Shown: piece after piece, positions 62,917-64,000 of the stretch
Layout: each line of letters starts with the position of its first letter
Numbering within the stretch: the first letter of the stretch is position 1
Program-made: the position numbers and the translations under genes
Origin: Pseudomonas sp. 10-1B
GTDB lineage: Bacteria > Pseudomonadota > Gammaproteobacteria > Pseudomonadales > Pseudomonadaceae
NCBI RefSeq assembly: GCF_000935045.1
Contig: NZ_JYKS01000004.1
Coordinates: 330,725-394,724, forward strand
Direction: 5' to 3'
DNA: 64,000 bases
Notes under the pieces: model-generated
Databases searched by the model: none
Told to the model about the DNA's origin: nothing
What the model saw: only the letters and a program-made list of their open reading frames with translations

Positions 62917-63987
62917 TCATAAGGCCCCCTGAGGGGATTCCTTGGTAGCAGCTACCCTACGGCCATCTTCCATTACTCCCGCCTGAAGCCATTTGCAGAT
63001 AAGCCCGAGCAGGCGCCGGTCTGCAATCCGGTGTCCCAGAAACATCAGCATCCATTCATGGTCGATCTCATCAAAGAACGACGTGATATCCGCATCCAAT
63101 ATCCAGTTCACCTTCTGGCCTTTGAGCGCGACCGTTAATGCATCCAGCGCATCGTGCTGGCTGCGTCCCGGTCGAAACCCGTACGAGAATCCTAGAAAGT
63201 CTTCTTCATAGATCGCATTCAGAACGGTAACGACTGCCTGCTGTACGATCTTGTCCTCCAGAGAGGCAATGCCCAACGGGCGCTGCCTGCCATCGGCTTT
63301 GGGAATGTAGACCCGCCGCGATGGCGTTGCTCGATAGGTTCCACCGTGGAGCCTTGCGTGCAGATCGGTTACCCGCTGGAGAAGACCTTCCTCGTATTCC
63401 CGCCACGACATGCCGTCCGCACCTACCGCTGCATCGCGGCGCAGGGCATAGAAACTCTGCGCCAATAACTGCGGTGTGATGTGATGCAGCAGTGCCGTGA
63501 ACTGCATGCCCTTGTTCCTTCGGGCTGCTTCACGTACACCTTCAAGTCCCATCGACGCGCTACTGATCCGGCTCAGTGTCCGGGGCGCGGGGGGCCTGTC
63601 GGTGTTTCCCTTGGCTACGTCCCTTTCCTCCACAATCTCCGCAGGGCCAGGCCCTTTGTTCGACGGCTTCTCAGGTACTACGGACGTATCCGACTTCTCG
63701 GCGGCGTGGGCAGCAGGGTTACGGCTTTTGGCCTTTCCTGCTCCGGCCGGTGCTTGCGCACCGGGCACCGCTGAGATCTCCCAGTTTCTGTGCGAAAGAC
63801 TTCCCGACGTGCACAGGGTCTCCGACCGCGCGGGATCAGAGCATGACTGGCGTATAACGCCATGCTCCGTATTGCCTTCTGCTTCGCTTAACAGCATCGG
63901 CATCCCGAATTCCTGATTACGCGGCTCAATGGCTGGCCCATCGGTTTCCCCTGTCAACGCTTCACCCTGCACCTCACGGTGCAACAT
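62917..63987 (-). pseudogene. group II intron reverse transcriptase, C-terminally truncated
   Basis: 356 codons in an open frame. RT blocks are visible: 'RPLGIASLEDKIVQQAVVTVLNAIYEEDFLGFSYGFRPGR', 'WILDADITSFFDEIDHEW' (first catalytic Asp) and 'ATKESPQGAL'. The frame stops there, before the YADD catalytic block, the thumb and the maturase domain. The N-terminal ~145 residues may be intron RNA rather than protein; 'MGLEGVREAARRNKG' at 63552 is a likely real start. Inactive. Confidence 0.87.
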
Positions 63988-64000
63988 GCATGACTCGGGG
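62917..64000 (-). mobile_element. group II intron, partial
   Basis: A second group II intron, of a different type from that at 43.7 kb. Its 5' part extends beyond the window on the right. Its 3' part, including ribozyme domains V-VI, is missing at 62917, where unrelated DNA begins. Confidence 0.75.

Overview
The window is a high-GC Pseudomonas sequence. Bases 1-39,800 are most of the core of an integrative and conjugative element (ICE) of the PFGI-1/ICEclc class (GI-type conjugation system). Bases 41,800-64,000 hold an aromatic-catabolism block bounded by broken mobile elements. An MvaT/MvaU-type H-NS-like protein and the PFL_46xx-47xx ICE families point to Pseudomonas. No integrase, attachment site or tRNA gene is visible, so neither ICE end is in the window.

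Layout. (1) 1-7.1 kb, replication and accessory module: PFL_4669-family protein, DUF3158, SSB, Xre regulator, topoisomerase III, DUF3577, RadC-like protein and a DUF5983-like protein. (2) 7.2-13 kb, first conjugation block: PilL-N lipoprotein, PFL_4693 protein, lytic transglycosylase, PFL_4695 protein, TraD coupling ATPase, PFL_4697 membrane protein. (3) 13-22.3 kb, cargo inside the conjugation module: a truncated tyrosine recombinase, two low-GC membrane proteins, an Orc-like AAA ATPase, two tandem paralogous small genes, an intact IS1182-family element with two ~160-bp MITE relatives, a class V aminotransferase, a YdeI-like protein and an Xre regulator. (4) 22.4-34.6 kb, second conjugation block from RAQPRD to TraG, with DUF3742 on the opposite strand. 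The PFL_4709 gene normally found after the TraC-like ATPase is absent. (5) 34.8-39.8 kb: DUF3085, an unknown gene, ArdC anti-restriction protein, MvaT-like silencer and the MobH/TraI relaxase. (6) 39.9-44.7 kb: a LexA box in front of an Xre gene broken by an IS3-family insertion, two unknown genes, and a group II intron fragment lying in an IS66 tnpB fragment. (7) 45.2-62.7 kb, catabolic block: TetR, MpaB-type oxygenase, PucR regulator, SphA/MetA-type outer-membrane protein, aldehyde dehydrogenase, two IclR paralogues, and the operon MFS transporter - gentisate dioxygenase - FAH hydrolase - flavin monooxygenase - OprD porin, then a LeuD/LeuC-type pair and a reductase. (8) 62.9-64 kb: a second truncated group II intron.

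How the catabolic genes fit together (inference from family and context): the aldehyde dehydrogenase would form 3-hydroxybenzoate, the flavin monooxygenase would make gentisate, and the dioxygenase would open the ring to maleylpyruvate. With no maleylpyruvate isomerase in sight, the FAH protein would split maleylpyruvate directly to maleate and pyruvate, and the LeuC/LeuD-like pair would hydrate maleate to D-malate. This is the direct-hydrolysis gentisate route known from P. alcaligenes NCIMB 9867 (HbzF, HbzIJ). Three minus-strand promoters share a 21-bp dyad (AATTATC-N7-GATAATT type) directly upstream of the -35 box, two of them next to IclR genes, which suggests one IclR-controlled regulon.

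The most novel-looking item is a ~110-nt RNA-like element present twice in the ICE (4685-4791 and 34857-34965). The two copies keep four consecutive stem-loops while the paired bases change together, and each lies in front of an ICE accessory gene set.
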